From: Lentisphaerota bacterium
GTDB taxonomy: Bacteria > Verrucomicrobiota > Lentisphaeria > Victivallales > Victivallaceae
DNA: 64,000 bases
NCBI GenBank assembly: GCA_015061545.1
Contig: SUWJ01000010.1
Span: 1-64,000 of the forward strand
Direction: 5' to 3'
The notes beneath the pieces were generated by a model. That model was not told the origin of the DNA. It did no database searches and saw only the letters and a list, made by a program, of their open reading frames with translations. How positions within the stretch are numbered: the stretch's first letter is position 1; every line of letters begins with the position of its first letter. The position numbers were made by a program, and so were the translations under genes. Below are positions 1 to 10,254 of the stretch, piece after piece.

Positions 1-99
1 GGAACTTTTCCGCTCGGTTTGCCGGAATATATCCGGCAAACTGCCCTCTCATGCGTTCGCGGCGCTAACCGCGCTTTGCGGCGTTCCGCCGCATGAGCT
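1..99 (-). repeat. Structured dispersed repeat, left copy (truncated by window edge)
   Basis: Reverse complement of 50-99 matches 4611-4660 at 48/50 positions. The adjoining 1-49 aligns without gaps to 4661-4709 and forms the same hairpin with a different stem sequence (TTTGCCGGA/TCCGGCAAA). Confidence 0.8.
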
Positions 100-168
100 G
101 TTGGCGAGCTTCATTGTGTTGCAAAACTCTGAATGGTTTGGCAACAGCCCCTGTGATTTGAAATTGCT

Positions 169-1020
169 TCAGCAGTTGAATTCTTTTTGCATGAATTCCT
201 TCAGCGCCTCCTGCCAATGGGGCATGGGCGGCAGCGCCGCCAAGCGCAGCATCATCTTGTCCAATCTGGAGTTTTTCGGACGTGGAGCAGGGCGCGGAAA
301 TTCATCGGTCGTACACGGCTCAATGGTTTGCGTTCTGCCTGCCAGACGGAAAATTTCTGCCGCAAAATCTGCCCAGGTGGCTTCGCCCTCGCAAGTCAGA
401 TGAAAAGTTCCGACCAGTTCCCGCTGGTTTAATATATTGCGCAGCGCCCGGGCTACTGCCAGCGTGCTGGTGGGATTGCCGATCTGGTCGGCCACCACTT
501 TCAACACGGGGCGCGTGCCGTCGGCAAGATTCATCATAGCGTGAACAAAACTTGGCCCCCCCGCGCCGTAAAGCCACGAAATGCGGCATATAACATGATC
601 GGGGCAAAGTGCGCGGATCGCTTCTTCGCCGGCAAATTTGCTTTTTCCGTAAATGGTACGCCCGCCCGTAGGACGGTCAAACTCGTTGTAAGGCTGGTCG
701 GAATCACCTTCAAAGACATAATCTGTTGAGATGGCGATCAGCCGCACGCCGTTGCGCTGACAGGCACTTGCCACATTGGCGGTACCGAACGCATTGAGTT
801 TATACGCCAGATCAATTTCCGATTCGCACTTATCCACCGCGGTCATGGCGGCACAATGGATCACCACATCGGGGCGCACTTTTTTCAGCAGCGCATCAAA
901 GTTGGCTGCATCGGTAATATCCGTTTCGGGCAGATCGGTGGGGATGATTTCAAAGTCGGTCAATTCGGCGCAGAGCGTTCTGCCCAGCATACCTTTGCCG
1001 CCGGTAAGCATTACGATCAT
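169..1020 (-). CDS. rfbD: dTDP-4-dehydrorhamnose reductase
   Basis: MIVMLTGGKGMLGRTLCAEL Rossmann start and STDYVFEGD; located in an rfb cluster. Confidence 0.93.
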   Translation of the reverse strand: MIVMLTGGKGMLGRTLCAELTDFEIIPTDLPETDITDAANFDALLKKVRPDVVIHCAAMTAVDKCESEIDLAYKLNAFGTANVASACQRNGVRLIAISTDYVFEGDSDQPYNEFDRPTGGRTIYGKSKFAGEEAIRALCPDHVICRISWLYGAGGPSFVHAMMNLADGTRPVLKVVADQIGNPTSTLAVARALRNILNQRELVGTFHLTCEGEATWADFAAEIFRLAGRTQTIEPCTTDEFPRPAPRPKNSRLDKMMLRLAALPPMPHWQEALKEFMQKEFNC

Positions 1021-1589
1021 TGCAAATACTCCGGATTGTTCAGGTCAAATACTTCCGCCTCCGCCAGAAGCGGATTGCGGGTATCTTTTTCAGAAAGAAT
1101 ATATTCGCTCAGGTTGACCTTCCAGTCGATTCCCAGCGCGGGATCGTTGAACGCGATCCCCCTTTCGTGGGAAGGCATATAGAGATTGTCGCACTTATAA
1201 GCAAAAGTCACGCTTTCCGACAGCACCACAAAGCCGTGGGCAAATCCCCGCGGTACAAATAACTGACGCTTATTTTCGCCTGACAGTTCCACCGCAACGT
1301 GCTGCCCGAAGGTCGGGGAGTTTTTTCTGATATCCAGCGCCACATCCAGCACCGCACCTTCGATCACCCGCACCAATTTGGCTTGCGTGTAGGGCGCCGC
1401 CTGAAAATGCAGTCCGCGCAGCACGCCGAATCTGGATTTGGATTCATTATCCTGCACCCAGTTGCAGTCGATACCGATTTCGCGGTATTTGTTTAAATTC
1501 CATGACTCAAAAAAATAACCGCGGGCATCGCCGAAGATCTTCGGTTCGATTATTTTTACTTCCTGGATCGCTGTATTGATTATCTGCAT
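1017..1589 (-). CDS. rfbC: dTDP-4-dehydrorhamnose 3,5-epimerase
   Basis: DARGYFFESWN, GVLRGLHFQ, FVPRGFAHGF motifs. Confidence 0.95.
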   Translation of the reverse strand: MQIINTAIQEVKIIEPKIFGDARGYFFESWNLNKYREIGIDCNWVQDNESKSRFGVLRGLHFQAAPYTQAKLVRVIEGAVLDVALDIRKNSPTFGQHVAVELSGENKRQLFVPRGFAHGFVVLSESVTFAYKCDNLYMPSHERGIAFNDPALGIDWKVNLSEYILSEKDTRNPLLAEAEVFDLNNPEYLQ

Positions 1590-1592
1590 GAA

Positions 1593-2462
1593 TTATTTGC
1601 CTTCCGTAAGCCGCATAAGATATTGACCGTAATCGGTTTTAAGCATATTTTTGACCGAATCGCGCACTTCGGCGGCGGTCATCCATTGGTTTTCGTAAGC
1701 GATTTCCTGCAAACACGCCACTTGCAGCCCCTGACGGGATTCGATCGTATGAATAAAGTTGCCGGCTTCCAGCATACTTTCGTGGGTGCCGGTATCCAGC
1801 CACGCATAGCCGCGGCCGAGCGTTTCCACAAAAAGATCCCCCCGCCGGAGATAGGCGTTGTTGACCGAAGTTATTTCCAGTTCGCCCCGGGCGGAAGGTT
1901 TGATGCTTTCGGCAATTTTTACCACATCGTTATCATAAAAATAAAGACCTGTTACCGCGTAGTTGGACTTGGGGCAGGCGGGTTTTTCTTCAATGCTTAT
2001 AGCGTTGCCGTTGGAGTCAAATTCGACCACGCCGAAGCGTTCAGGATCGCACACATAATAGCCGAACACCGTCGCTCCGCGGGGACGGGCGGCGGCAGAA
2101 CGCACCAGCTTGGAGAGATGCGCCCCGTAGAAAATATTGTCGCCCAGCACCAGCGCGACCGAGTCGCTGCCGATAAAATCTTTGCCGATGATAAACGCCT
2201 GCGCCAAACCTTCCGGCTTGGGCTGCACCGCGTAAGAAAATTTCACGCCGAAGCTGGAACCGTCGCCCAGCAGCCGCTGAAACGATGCTTGATCTTCGGG
2301 GGTGGTGATAATCAATATCTCTCTGATCCCAGCCAGCATCAACACCGAAATCGGGTAATAGATCATCGGCTTATCATAAACCGCCAGCAGCTGTTTGGAT
2401 ACGCCCAATGTGATCGGATGCAGTCTGGTTCCCGCCCCGCCTGCCAGAACAATACCTTTCAT
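1593..2462 (-). CDS. rfbA: Glucose-1-phosphate thymidylyltransferase
   Basis: [37 protein letters not shown]. Confidence 0.96.
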   Translation of the reverse strand: MKGIVLAGGAGTRLHPITLGVSKQLLAVYDKPMIYYPISVLMLAGIREILIITTPEDQASFQRLLGDGSSFGVKFSYAVQPKPEGLAQAFIIGKDFIGSDSVALVLGDNIFYGAHLSKLVRSAAARPRGATVFGYYVCDPERFGVVEFDSNGNAISIEEKPACPKSNYAVTGLYFYDNDVVKIAESIKPSARGELEITSVNNAYLRRGDLFVETLGRGYAWLDTGTHESMLEAGNFIHTIESRQGLQVACLQEIAYENQWMTAAEVRDSVKNMLKTDYGQYLMRLTEGK

Positions 2463-2467
2463 ATATT

Positions 2468-3535
2468 TTACTCCCCTGTTCCCAAACGTTCCATTTTATA
2501 TTCACCGCTCAAAACTCTGGCGCACCAGTCGTCTTTGTGCTGCAGATACCACTCAACGGTTTTGCGGATGCCGCTTTCAAAACTTTCCTGCGGTTTCCAG
2601 TTCAACTCGCGGGCGATTTTGTCGGCATCAATGGCATAGCGCATATCGTGCCCCGGACGGTCTTGTACATAAACGATCTGTTCGGCATACGGTTTACCAT
2701 CCTGCCGCGGACGCAGTTCGTCGAGCAGTTCGCAAATCTTGTTGACTACATCAATATTACGTTTTTCGTTGTGCCCGCCGATATTGTAAGTTTCGCCGGG
2801 GACACCTTGCGTTGCCACCAGATAAAGCGCCCGGGCGTGATCTTCCACATAGAGCCAGTCGCGTATTTGCAAGCCCTGACCGTAGACTGGCAGCTCCTTG
2901 CCGTCCAGCGCGTGCAGAATTACCAGCGGAATAAGTTTTTCCGGGAAATGATACGGTCCGTAATTATTGGAACAGTTGGTCACCAGCGTCGGCAGCTTGA
3001 AAGTGCGTTTCCACGCCCTGACCAGGTGATCGCTGGCGGCTTTGCTTGCCGAGTAGGGGCTGCTGGGCGCATAGGGCGTAGTTTCGCGGAAGAAATCTTC
3101 AGGACCTTCCAGATCGCCGTAAACTTCGTCGGTGGAAATATGGTGAAAGCGGAATTTTGCTTTATCTGCTTCAGAAAGCGAATTGAAGTATTTTCTTGCC
3201 GCTTCCAGCAGCGTATAAGTTCCGACAATATTGGTTTGGATAAATTCGCCCGGGCCGTCGATAGAGCGGTCAACGTGACTTTCCGCCGCCAGGTGCATGA
3301 CGTGGGTGGGGGCAAAATCGGCAAATACCTTATCCAGCGCAGCTTTGTCGCAGATATCGACTTGTTCAAAGCGGAAACGGTCGGAATCTGCCACTTCCGC
3401 AAGTGATTCCAAATTCCCTGCATAGGTGAGCTTATCAATTACACATACCTGATCGGCGGTGTTGGCAATAATGTTGCGCACTACTGCCGAACCGATAAAT
3501 CCGGCGCCGCCGGTAACGATGATCCTGTTGGCCAT
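2468..3535 (-). CDS. rfbB: dTDP-glucose 4,6-dehydratase
   Basis: [50 protein letters not shown]. Confidence 0.96.
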   Translation of the reverse strand: MANRIIVTGGAGFIGSAVVRNIIANTADQVCVIDKLTYAGNLESLAEVADSDRFRFEQVDICDKAALDKVFADFAPTHVMHLAAESHVDRSIDGPGEFIQTNIVGTYTLLEAARKYFNSLSEADKAKFRFHHISTDEVYGDLEGPEDFFRETTPYAPSSPYSASKAASDHLVRAWKRTFKLPTLVTNCSNNYGPYHFPEKLIPLVILHALDGKELPVYGQGLQIRDWLYVEDHARALYLVATQGVPGETYNIGGHNEKRNIDVVNKICELLDELRPRQDGKPYAEQIVYVQDRPGHDMRYAIDADKIARELNWKPQESFESGIRKTVEWYLQHKDDWCARVLSGEYKMERLGTGE

Positions 3536-3796
3536 AACTTCCTCCTCGCTCTATACAATATAATTATTTGATAATATAATATTGGCAAATCAAAAAAACA
3601 AGTTTTTATTTCAGTTTTTTGCTCTGAACAGCTTACTATTTGTTATTTCAGGAGTTAAAACTGTTGAAAAACGGCGCTTGTGTGGTATATTAATTTATGC
3701 AGACCGTTTGCAGACCATATAATACATTCAGAATATTTTTATAAGGTATGAGCCGGACGGAAAAATTATCATCAACCGACAGGGAGCAGTATTGCA

Positions 3797-4573
3797 ATGT
3801 CAACTTCAGCAGCAGTAACGATCATTATACCCAACTATAAAACTTTGGAGCTGACCAAACTTTGTTTGCGTTCGCTGCGCAAATATACCGATTGCAGCCG
3901 GATCAAAGTGCTGGTGGTGGATAACAACTCCAACGATGAATCGCTGGAATATTTGCGTCAACTTGAGTGGATAACGCTTCTGGAGCGCGATACCGATGGC
4001 GAAAGCGGGCCGCAAATGCACGCCAAAGCGCTGGATATGGCTATGGAGTATGTTGATACCGAGTATGTTATGATTATGCATACCGATACGATCGTTTTAA
4101 ATAGCTCCTGGCTGGATTTTATGCTGGAAAAAATCCGCCGGAGCGACAACATTGCCGCCGTCGGCAGCTGGAAACTGGAACACGTTCCCGCGGTGAAAGC
4201 ATTTTTCAAGCGTTGGGAAACTGCCATACGGCGGATGCTGGGGCGCAAGGTGCTGGATCGTGAACACTATTTCCGCAGTCATTGTGCGTTGTACAAAAGT
4301 GCCGCCGTGCGGGAGAGCCGCGGGTTTTACGATGGCAGGAGTGCCGGGATCAGTCTGTTCAACATTTTGCGCGAAAAAGGTTACGAGCTGCCCTTTATTG
4401 AATCTGAAGAGTTGTGCCGCTACATGGCGCACCTCAACCACGCCACTATGATCCTCAATCCCCGGACGGGCGACCGGAAGACCGCCAAAGCATCGGCGGG
4501 GCGCAAACTCCGCAGCAAGCTGCGCTCGATCAACCCGGAAAAAATCCTGAACGATGACTCGCTTGATAACTGA
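3797..4573 (+). CDS. Glycosyltransferase family 2-like protein
   Basis: VTIIIPNYKTLELTKLCLRSLRKYT...VLVVDNNSND N-terminus typical of GT2. Confidence 0.85.
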   Translation: MSTSAAVTIIIPNYKTLELTKLCLRSLRKYTDCSRIKVLVVDNNSNDESLEYLRQLEWITLLERDTDGESGPQMHAKALDMAMEYVDTEYVMIMHTDTIVLNSSWLDFMLEKIRRSDNIAAVGSWKLEHVPAVKAFFKRWETAIRRMLGRKVLDREHYFRSHCALYKSAAVRESRGFYDGRSAGISLFNILREKGYELPFIESEELCRYMAHLNHATMILNPRTGDRKTAKASAGRKLRSKLRSINPEKILNDDSLDN

Positions 4574-4610
4574 AAAAGTTTGCAGCGGCTGCGTTGTATT
4601 ATTTTACCAA

Positions 4611-4709
4611 AGCTCATGCGGCGGTACGCCGCAAAGCGCGGCTAGCGCCGCGAACGCATGTGAAAGGAATCAGCAGGATGAATTCCTGCTGATCGAGCGG
4701 CTCTGCCGC
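4611..4709 (+). repeat. Structured dispersed repeat, right copy
   Basis: agctcatgcggcggtacgccgcaaagcgcggctagcgccgcgaacgcatg, followed by the hairpin TCAGCAGGA-tgaat-TCCTGCTGA and cgagcgg. Inverted relative to the 1-99 copy. Confidence 0.8.
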
Positions 4710-4985
4710 GAAGTTGAACGGAGATGAGCGAAGCCACCCGGCGTCTGAGGGCGATTTTTGCGTTTTACGCAAAAATCGTGTAAGGGAGCGGCAGCGACCG
4801 CTCTAATGTAAAGTCGTTAAGTAACTCGCGCTGGACGTAGCTGCCCAATGAGCAGGGTGGTCCCGGAGGGGAATGCAATCTCCTCCGGGGGGGCGCATCG
4901 AATATGATGTTGCATGAATACAAAAGTCAGGTGCGCTGAATAAACGTTGGTTTTACGGTTTTATTTGTGCATAAATAATGACCAA

Positions 4986-5015
4986 GGGCTGTTGCAAAAG
5001 TTTTGCAGCAGCCCC
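4986..5015 (-). terminator. Rho-independent-like hairpin downstream of the 5047-5826 gene
   Basis: gggctgttgcaaaagttttgcagcagcccc inverted repeat just after the minus-strand stop. Confidence 0.6.
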
Positions 5016-5046
5016 GGTAAAAGTTTTTACGACATTTTAATGGTGA

Positions 5047-5826
5047 TTATTTTTTGATTTTGCCATCGGTGCCGGTCAGAACCATCTTGGGGATGTTCTC
5101 CTGCTTGCGGCCCTTCCACGGGGTGGTGTTGTTCAAGCTGGTCATACATTCCTGTACAAAATCTTTGTCGGAATCCGAAATGTGTATATCCATGCCGAAT
5201 TCCATACCGGCTTTGACTGCGCCTTTCACTCCCAGCACTTTCCACGGGATCCGCGCTTCGATAACGTAGCCGTCTTCGGTTATGGCGGACTCCACATCAA
5301 TACCTTCCCATTGGAAATTGGGCGGAAACGCCATCAATGCATCGGCTTCCATATCGGCAAGGGGATCGCCTGATTCTTCCACCGAACCGGGGGTGAAGCC
5401 GATAATGCGCCAGTCTGCACCCTGCCGACCGGCAACGCCGTCTTTGAAATTGGGGGCAAAGTCCAGTTCAATGTGGTCAGATACAAAGATATCTTTGTCG
5501 CTTGCCACTTTGATCGCTTCGTCCACTACTTCCACCATAAAATAGAAATAGTTGGCATCGTAGCAGATCCTTACCGTGCCAGAGAGGTCTTCTTCGCCCT
5601 GATACTGCGCCAAACCCCAGGTTACATGAGATTTGTTCAGTTCGATAGCTCCGGGCAGGTTGTCCCACTCGCTGCAATCGCCGTCGATCACCGGCGGCGG
5701 ATCGGGTTTTTGGGGACAGGCGATCACCGGGCGCGAAGGTTTTTTAGCCGGCGTTGCCGCCGTTCCGAGCGTCAGCAGCAGCGTTGCTGCCGATACAGCA
5801 TAAAGAAATTGGCTGAATTTTTTCAT
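5047..5826 (-). CDS. Secreted protein with CBM9-like/sugar-binding domain
   Basis: Signal peptide; VIDGDCSEWDNLPGAIELNK...VRICYDANYFYFMVEVVDE...IEARIPWKVLG pattern of the CBM9-like family. Confidence 0.7.
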   Translation of the reverse strand: MKKFSQFLYAVSAATLLLTLGTAATPAKKPSRPVIACPQKPDPPPVIDGDCSEWDNLPGAIELNKSHVTWGLAQYQGEEDLSGTVRICYDANYFYFMVEVVDEAIKVASDKDIFVSDHIELDFAPNFKDGVAGRQGADWRIIGFTPGSVEESGDPLADMEADALMAFPPNFQWEGIDVESAITEDGYVIEARIPWKVLGVKGAVKAGMEFGMDIHISDSDKDFVQECMTSLNNTTPWKGRKQENIPKMVLTGTDGKIKK

Positions 5827-7082
5827 TCGATCACCACCTGGGCGTTATCTATGACGATGGAACGGGGCAGCTTGGTGCTGAAGAGGTTTTTGAAAGCAAT
5901 GCTGTTGCTGCCCGCCTTGACCAATTTGGTGATATCCAAACGGAAGTTGAACGGATTGCGGTCGCTCAGCGATACGGGGCTGTAGTGATTGTCTTCGCTG
6001 ATGCTGAAACAGGCATTGCTGTAGTAGAGTACATAACCCGTGTTGCGGGCAAAGATCAGATCGCTGCCTGACGAGATGGTCGCTTTATTGACCGGTTTGA
6101 CCAGTTCGGCGGCACGGCAGAACTGCTTGTTTACTTCCACCCGCACCCCGGCGGTGAATCCCGATATGGTGCTGAACTGGTCAATGCGCCCGCTAAAGTC
6201 CAGATAAACTTTTTTGCCAGCCACATCTGCAGGCAGTTCAACATTGATCGTTTCGGTCTTGCCGAAGGGGATGATCATACGTTTGACCAGAGTCAGCGGA
6301 ATATTATTGTTCTTGACTGCGCTGTTGACATCCACATTTTCGGGATAAAGTTTGCTGCTTCTGACACCTTTGGAGTCAATGGCAACAACTTCGTAACTGC
6401 CGAAAGCGGGAACCTTGATCGTTTTGCTGAACGCATTGGCGGTGACTTTTTCGTCCAGGATCTTACCCGTCTGGCTGTGCAGAACGATAACTTGTTTGAC
6501 ATCGTCACCCTTGACATTTATTGCCAATTCCGCCGAACCGCCCTGCATGAGGACTTCGTCGAACCATTGTTCGCCTTCCTGATTGTAGTAGCAAAGATAG
6601 AAGGTTGCCGACTTTATATCGTGGGGAACGGTGTTGACGATTTCAAACTCGTTCCAGTCGTAATCTTCTCTCGGCAGTTCAGGAGCGCGCAAATACAGGG
6701 CTTTAGCACCGTCGGAAAATGTTGCCTGCCAGGCAATGCTGCCGGGGCGTTTTTCAATGTCGCAGCCTGAATTTTTAGCTTTGACCTTGATATAGTAAAG
6801 ATCGTTGGCTTTCAGCGGCACGTCAATCGGGCGGATGCTCTGTGATACCCCGGGGCGCTGGGCGGGATCGCCGGAGAATTTTATACTTGTACCATCGGTT
6901 TTATCCAGTTCTGAGGTTCCGCCGAAGGCCCGCCACGGAGCGAGTTTGCCATCTTCAAAATCTGCGTTTTTGATCAGATTGGCGGTCGGCATGGCGGGGG
7001 TACTGTTTACGGAAATATCGGTCGCGGCCATGGCAGAAGCAGCCAGCAGCAAAGCGCCGGATGCAGCAAAAGTTTTCAACAT
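5823..7082 (-). CDS. Secreted hypothetical protein
   Basis: MLKTFAASGALLLAASAMAATD signal peptide; ATGA overlap with the 5047-5826 gene. Confidence 0.7.
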   Translation of the reverse strand: MLKTFAASGALLLAASAMAATDISVNSTPAMPTANLIKNADFEDGKLAPWRAFGGTSELDKTDGTSIKFSGDPAQRPGVSQSIRPIDVPLKANDLYYIKVKAKNSGCDIEKRPGSIAWQATFSDGAKALYLRAPELPREDYDWNEFEIVNTVPHDIKSATFYLCYYNQEGEQWFDEVLMQGGSAELAINVKGDDVKQVIVLHSQTGKILDEKVTANAFSKTIKVPAFGSYEVVAIDSKGVRSSKLYPENVDVNSAVKNNNIPLTLVKRMIIPFGKTETINVELPADVAGKKVYLDFSGRIDQFSTISGFTAGVRVEVNKQFCRAAELVKPVNKATISSGSDLIFARNTGYVLYYSNACFSISEDNHYSPVSLSDRNPFNFRLDITKLVKAGSNSIAFKNLFSTKLPRSIVIDNAQVVIE

Positions 7083-7106
7083 ATTTTTACCTCGTTATGT
7101 TAAAGA

Positions 7107-8981
7107 TTATTTTTTTACGATTGCGCAGGATTCGTGTTCCGATAATTCGACCTTGTAATAGGTCTTGTTGTCTTTGATAACTTTTTCGGCGGGGCGCTTG
7201 ACTTCATAGCCGTTGGCATCGTAGAAATGCAGTTCGGCTTCTTCATTGCCGCCGAAGCTGTAGTAGCCGGAACGGTTGGTCAGGATCCGTTCTTTGCCGA
7301 TAATGTAACCTTCGTGCAGTTCCACCGGCGTGATCGGGTACATATGCTGGGCGAGGGTGGGATGAGTGAACGGTTCAACCTGCTGATGATAGTAGAAATA
7401 CAAGCTGCCGTAATCCAGATAACGCACCATATTGCGATAGCAGTCAATTTCGTTGCGTTCGGTCAGGTGGTCGCCCAGCCCGATGGGGGTGGAGAGGTGG
7501 CTGTGATTGAGATTGCTGGCGCTGCCGGTTTCCATAAAAGCCAGAAATTTGTTTTTGATAAACAAATCGGTCATGGTTTTGGTGTAACCGCCGCCGCCGT
7601 TGGCGATCAGGAATATATTTTTATCGGCCATCTTTTCGACCATGCGCTTGCGCCACGGCAGAGAAATAAGTGCCACCGAAGTCTTTTTCTGGGTGATCTT
7701 GTGGGTTTTGGGGTGAATGTCGCCTGAAACACCGTCCCAGGGTTCGGCAAAGTGGTAGTTGCTGGCGCTGTGGGGAAATTCATCCCAGAAGATGCCGTCC
7801 AAGCCGAATTCATTGATCAGGCGTTCGATTCTTGCTTCGTGAAGTTTGCTCCATTCGTTGCCTTCGATGGGAATGAAGAGCGGCAGCGCCGGGTTGCGGT
7901 AGTCGGATTGTTCGCCGTTGGGCTTGATGTTGCGGGCGTCGTCAAAATTGCCGTTGATATGACCTTTGATATCAATATAGCAATGGAAGTAATGCAGGAG
8001 CTTGCTGTCGGGCTTGGCCTCGCGGAGTTTTTTGTAGAATGCCTTGTGGATTTCCGGTTTGGCAGTTTTCATCCATGCCGAACCGTGAGTGAGTTCGCCC
8101 AGCTGTTTGACGGAGCCGTCACAGAGGAAGCCGGCGGATTTATTGTTGATCCATTTACGGAGATCTTCCACGCTGTCATCTTTGCCCATGCGGTCAATGC
8201 CGGGGGTAAAGGTGACCACGCCTTTGGGGTAGGCCGAGAGAAATGCAAAACCGCGGGGAATTTCGTAGTTCACACCCAGAAAACGGCGCATGGCATTGAC
8301 CTGACTGTAGTAGTCGGTTTTGGCGGAGGGGAAGATGGCAAAGCTCATTTCCTGAGTGACTCCGGGGCGGATGATCAAATTGTCATCGCCGATGCCGTAA
8401 AGATTTTTGGCGGAAAAAGCGCGGAAGTGAACGCGGAAAACGTCGTTAAGCGCCAGCAGCCCGACCGAACCGCCCGATTTGGGCATGACGATCGCGGTAC
8501 TGTTGATTCCGCTGTTGCCGTTGCCGCGGCGGGAAAAGATGCGGTAGCCGCAAAGGCGGTACTCAACGGGTTTTTCTTTGTAGACCATATACTGCCGATA
8601 CATAAATGGCAGATCTTCTTTGCCGACATTGGTGATTTTGTCGGTCACCACCACAGCTTCGTCTTTGACTTCAATGCTGCGTTTGAGGGTGAAATTCGCT
8701 CCTTTGGCTTCCAGAGTGTTGCCTTTTACGGTAACAAAGCTGAATCCTTCCGCTTTGTCGGCGGTGAACTTTGCCCACCCCGGCTGCAGCGAGAAATCCG
8801 CATTGACCGTATAGGTGAGATTTTTAAGTTTAACTTCCACCGCGCCGCCTGCGGTCAGCTTGGCGTTTATCGGCAGCTTTTCCACTTTTTCGGGCGCCAC
8901 ATAGGGCAAATCAGCTGCCTGAGCAGCAACAGCTGCCGCCGCAGTCAGCAGCAGCAACGAACTTTTACTGAAAATTTTCAT
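7107..8981 (-). CDS. Secreted putative glycoside-hydrolase-like protein
   Basis: Signal peptide; NEFGLDGIFWDEFPHS TIM-barrel-like acidic motif. Family not recognised with certainty. Confidence 0.55.
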   Translation of the reverse strand: MKIFSKSSLLLLTAAAAVAAQAADLPYVAPEKVEKLPINAKLTAGGAVEVKLKNLTYTVNADFSLQPGWAKFTADKAEGFSFVTVKGNTLEAKGANFTLKRSIEVKDEAVVVTDKITNVGKEDLPFMYRQYMVYKEKPVEYRLCGYRIFSRRGNGNSGINSTAIVMPKSGGSVGLLALNDVFRVHFRAFSAKNLYGIGDDNLIIRPGVTQEMSFAIFPSAKTDYYSQVNAMRRFLGVNYEIPRGFAFLSAYPKGVVTFTPGIDRMGKDDSVEDLRKWINNKSAGFLCDGSVKQLGELTHGSAWMKTAKPEIHKAFYKKLREAKPDSKLLHYFHCYIDIKGHINGNFDDARNIKPNGEQSDYRNPALPLFIPIEGNEWSKLHEARIERLINEFGLDGIFWDEFPHSASNYHFAEPWDGVSGDIHPKTHKITQKKTSVALISLPWRKRMVEKMADKNIFLIANGGGGYTKTMTDLFIKNKFLAFMETGSASNLNHSHLSTPIGLGDHLTERNEIDCYRNMVRYLDYGSLYFYYHQQVEPFTHPTLAQHMYPITPVELHEGYIIGKERILTNRSGYYSFGGNEEAELHFYDANGYEVKRPAEKVIKDNKTYYKVELSEHESCAIVKK

Positions 8982-9010
8982 TTTCTTATCCTTAATTTTA
9001 TTGGTTCAAT

Positions 9011-9052
9011 AAAAAACAACTTCTGTCCGATATCGCACAGAAAGTTGTTTTT
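9011..9052 (-). terminator. Terminator hairpin downstream of the pseudopilin gene
   Basis: aaaaaacaacttctgtccgatatcgcacagaaagttgttttt inverted repeat with a T-run on both strands. Confidence 0.65.
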
Positions 9053-9179
9053 CAGTTTTACAAGCTGATCTTTTGTGCTGTCGGAAGTTGTCTGCGGTAT
9101 AACTTAGCTGCACAGGCGTTGCTTACACCGCAGGATCATTTCCAACAGACTTCCCCGCCCCCCACGGAAACTTATCTGT

Positions 9180-9875
9180 TTACTGGGCATCAAGGAACGG
9201 GATAGCGGTTCGCCAGCTGTTGCCCGCGGTGGTCGCTGTGGGTTTGGGAATGCTGACCACATCGCCGCCGAAGGCAAGGATGTTCAGCGAGTTGGGGTGA
9301 TTCGGCGCACCGCTGTTGACGTCAAGATGCCACGGCAGACCAAAGTCAAAGAAAATCGCATTGCCGGGGTCGCAGTTATTCTGGTTGCGGGCGCGGGTTT
9401 GGGTGTCGTTGGCAGTATAGCCGTATTTGGTAACTTGGTCAGGGGCGATCCAGACCCCGAAATAGCTCGATAAACCCGGTTTGTATGTGCCTTGGGTGTG
9501 GTTGGCGTTTACCGTATCGGAGGGGCATTGCCAGTACATTTCAATATATTTGGCATTGCTTTCGGTGCTGTTGACTCTGCCGATGGAGAGGTAAGGACCG
9601 AAGTCTTCGGAGTCCAGAGTACTGACCGCTTGCGTGGAAACAATATTACCCATGGTTGTAATATTGGATTTCTGATTGTCAGGAACTGCACGCCAGCCTT
9701 TGTTATCGTCGCAATACATCAACCCTGCAATACCGATCTGCTTGAGTTTGCTTATGCAGTTGCTGACTCTCGCCCGTTCGCGGGCGGCGGAAAGAGCGGG
9801 CAGCAGCATTGCCGCAAGAATGGCAATAATGGCAATCACAACCAACAGCTCGATCAAGGTAAAACGTTTTTTCAT
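9180..9875 (-). CDS. Type II secretion/pseudopilin-like protein with prepilin N-terminal methylation domain
   Basis: [48 protein letters not shown]. Confidence 0.9.
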   Translation of the reverse strand: MKKRFTLIELLVVIAIIAILAAMLLPALSAARERARVSNCISKLKQIGIAGLMYCDDNKGWRAVPDNQKSNITTMGNIVSTQAVSTLDSEDFGPYLSIGRVNSTESNAKYIEMYWQCPSDTVNANHTQGTYKPGLSSYFGVWIAPDQVTKYGYTANDTQTRARNQNNCDPGNAIFFDFGLPWHLDVNSGAPNHPNSLNILAFGGDVVSIPKPTATTAGNSWRTAIPFLDAQ

Positions 9876-10183
9876 AATAGGTATATATCCCCGTTTCCTG
9901 CCAAGGCAACAACTTGACAAACATTTGTTATATTCGATTTATCTCTTTTTCAGCCAAATTGTTAAGTCCGGTTTAATGCCGGGCAGCCTGTTGCCTGCTG
10001 CGCTACTCAACTTATTGTTGTATTAAGTATACATAAAAAAATTGCCATTGTCAAGTCAATTTTGTATAAAAATAACAATAATTATGAAAAAAATATGATT
10101 TTTTCATATATTCAGGGGTAAATTGCCAGTCCGGCGGCAATATAACGGTATTGGGCAGGGGCGGGTGGAGTTCTGAAAAGGAA

Positions 10184-10229
10184 AAAGGCACTCATCTTTC
10201 CCATACAGGTAAAAAAGATAAGTGCCTTT
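10184..10229 (-). terminator. Terminator downstream of serA
   Basis: aaaggcactcatcttt...aaagataagtgccttt stem-loop. Confidence 0.65.
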
Positions 10230-10254
10230 GTATTATAAGTAAATTATCGGCAGA

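Noticed and set aside
7752-9068. 438-aa ORF antisense to the secreted hydrolase-like gene
   Set aside because: Antisense shadow; the minus-strand frame has a signal peptide and coherent domain features.
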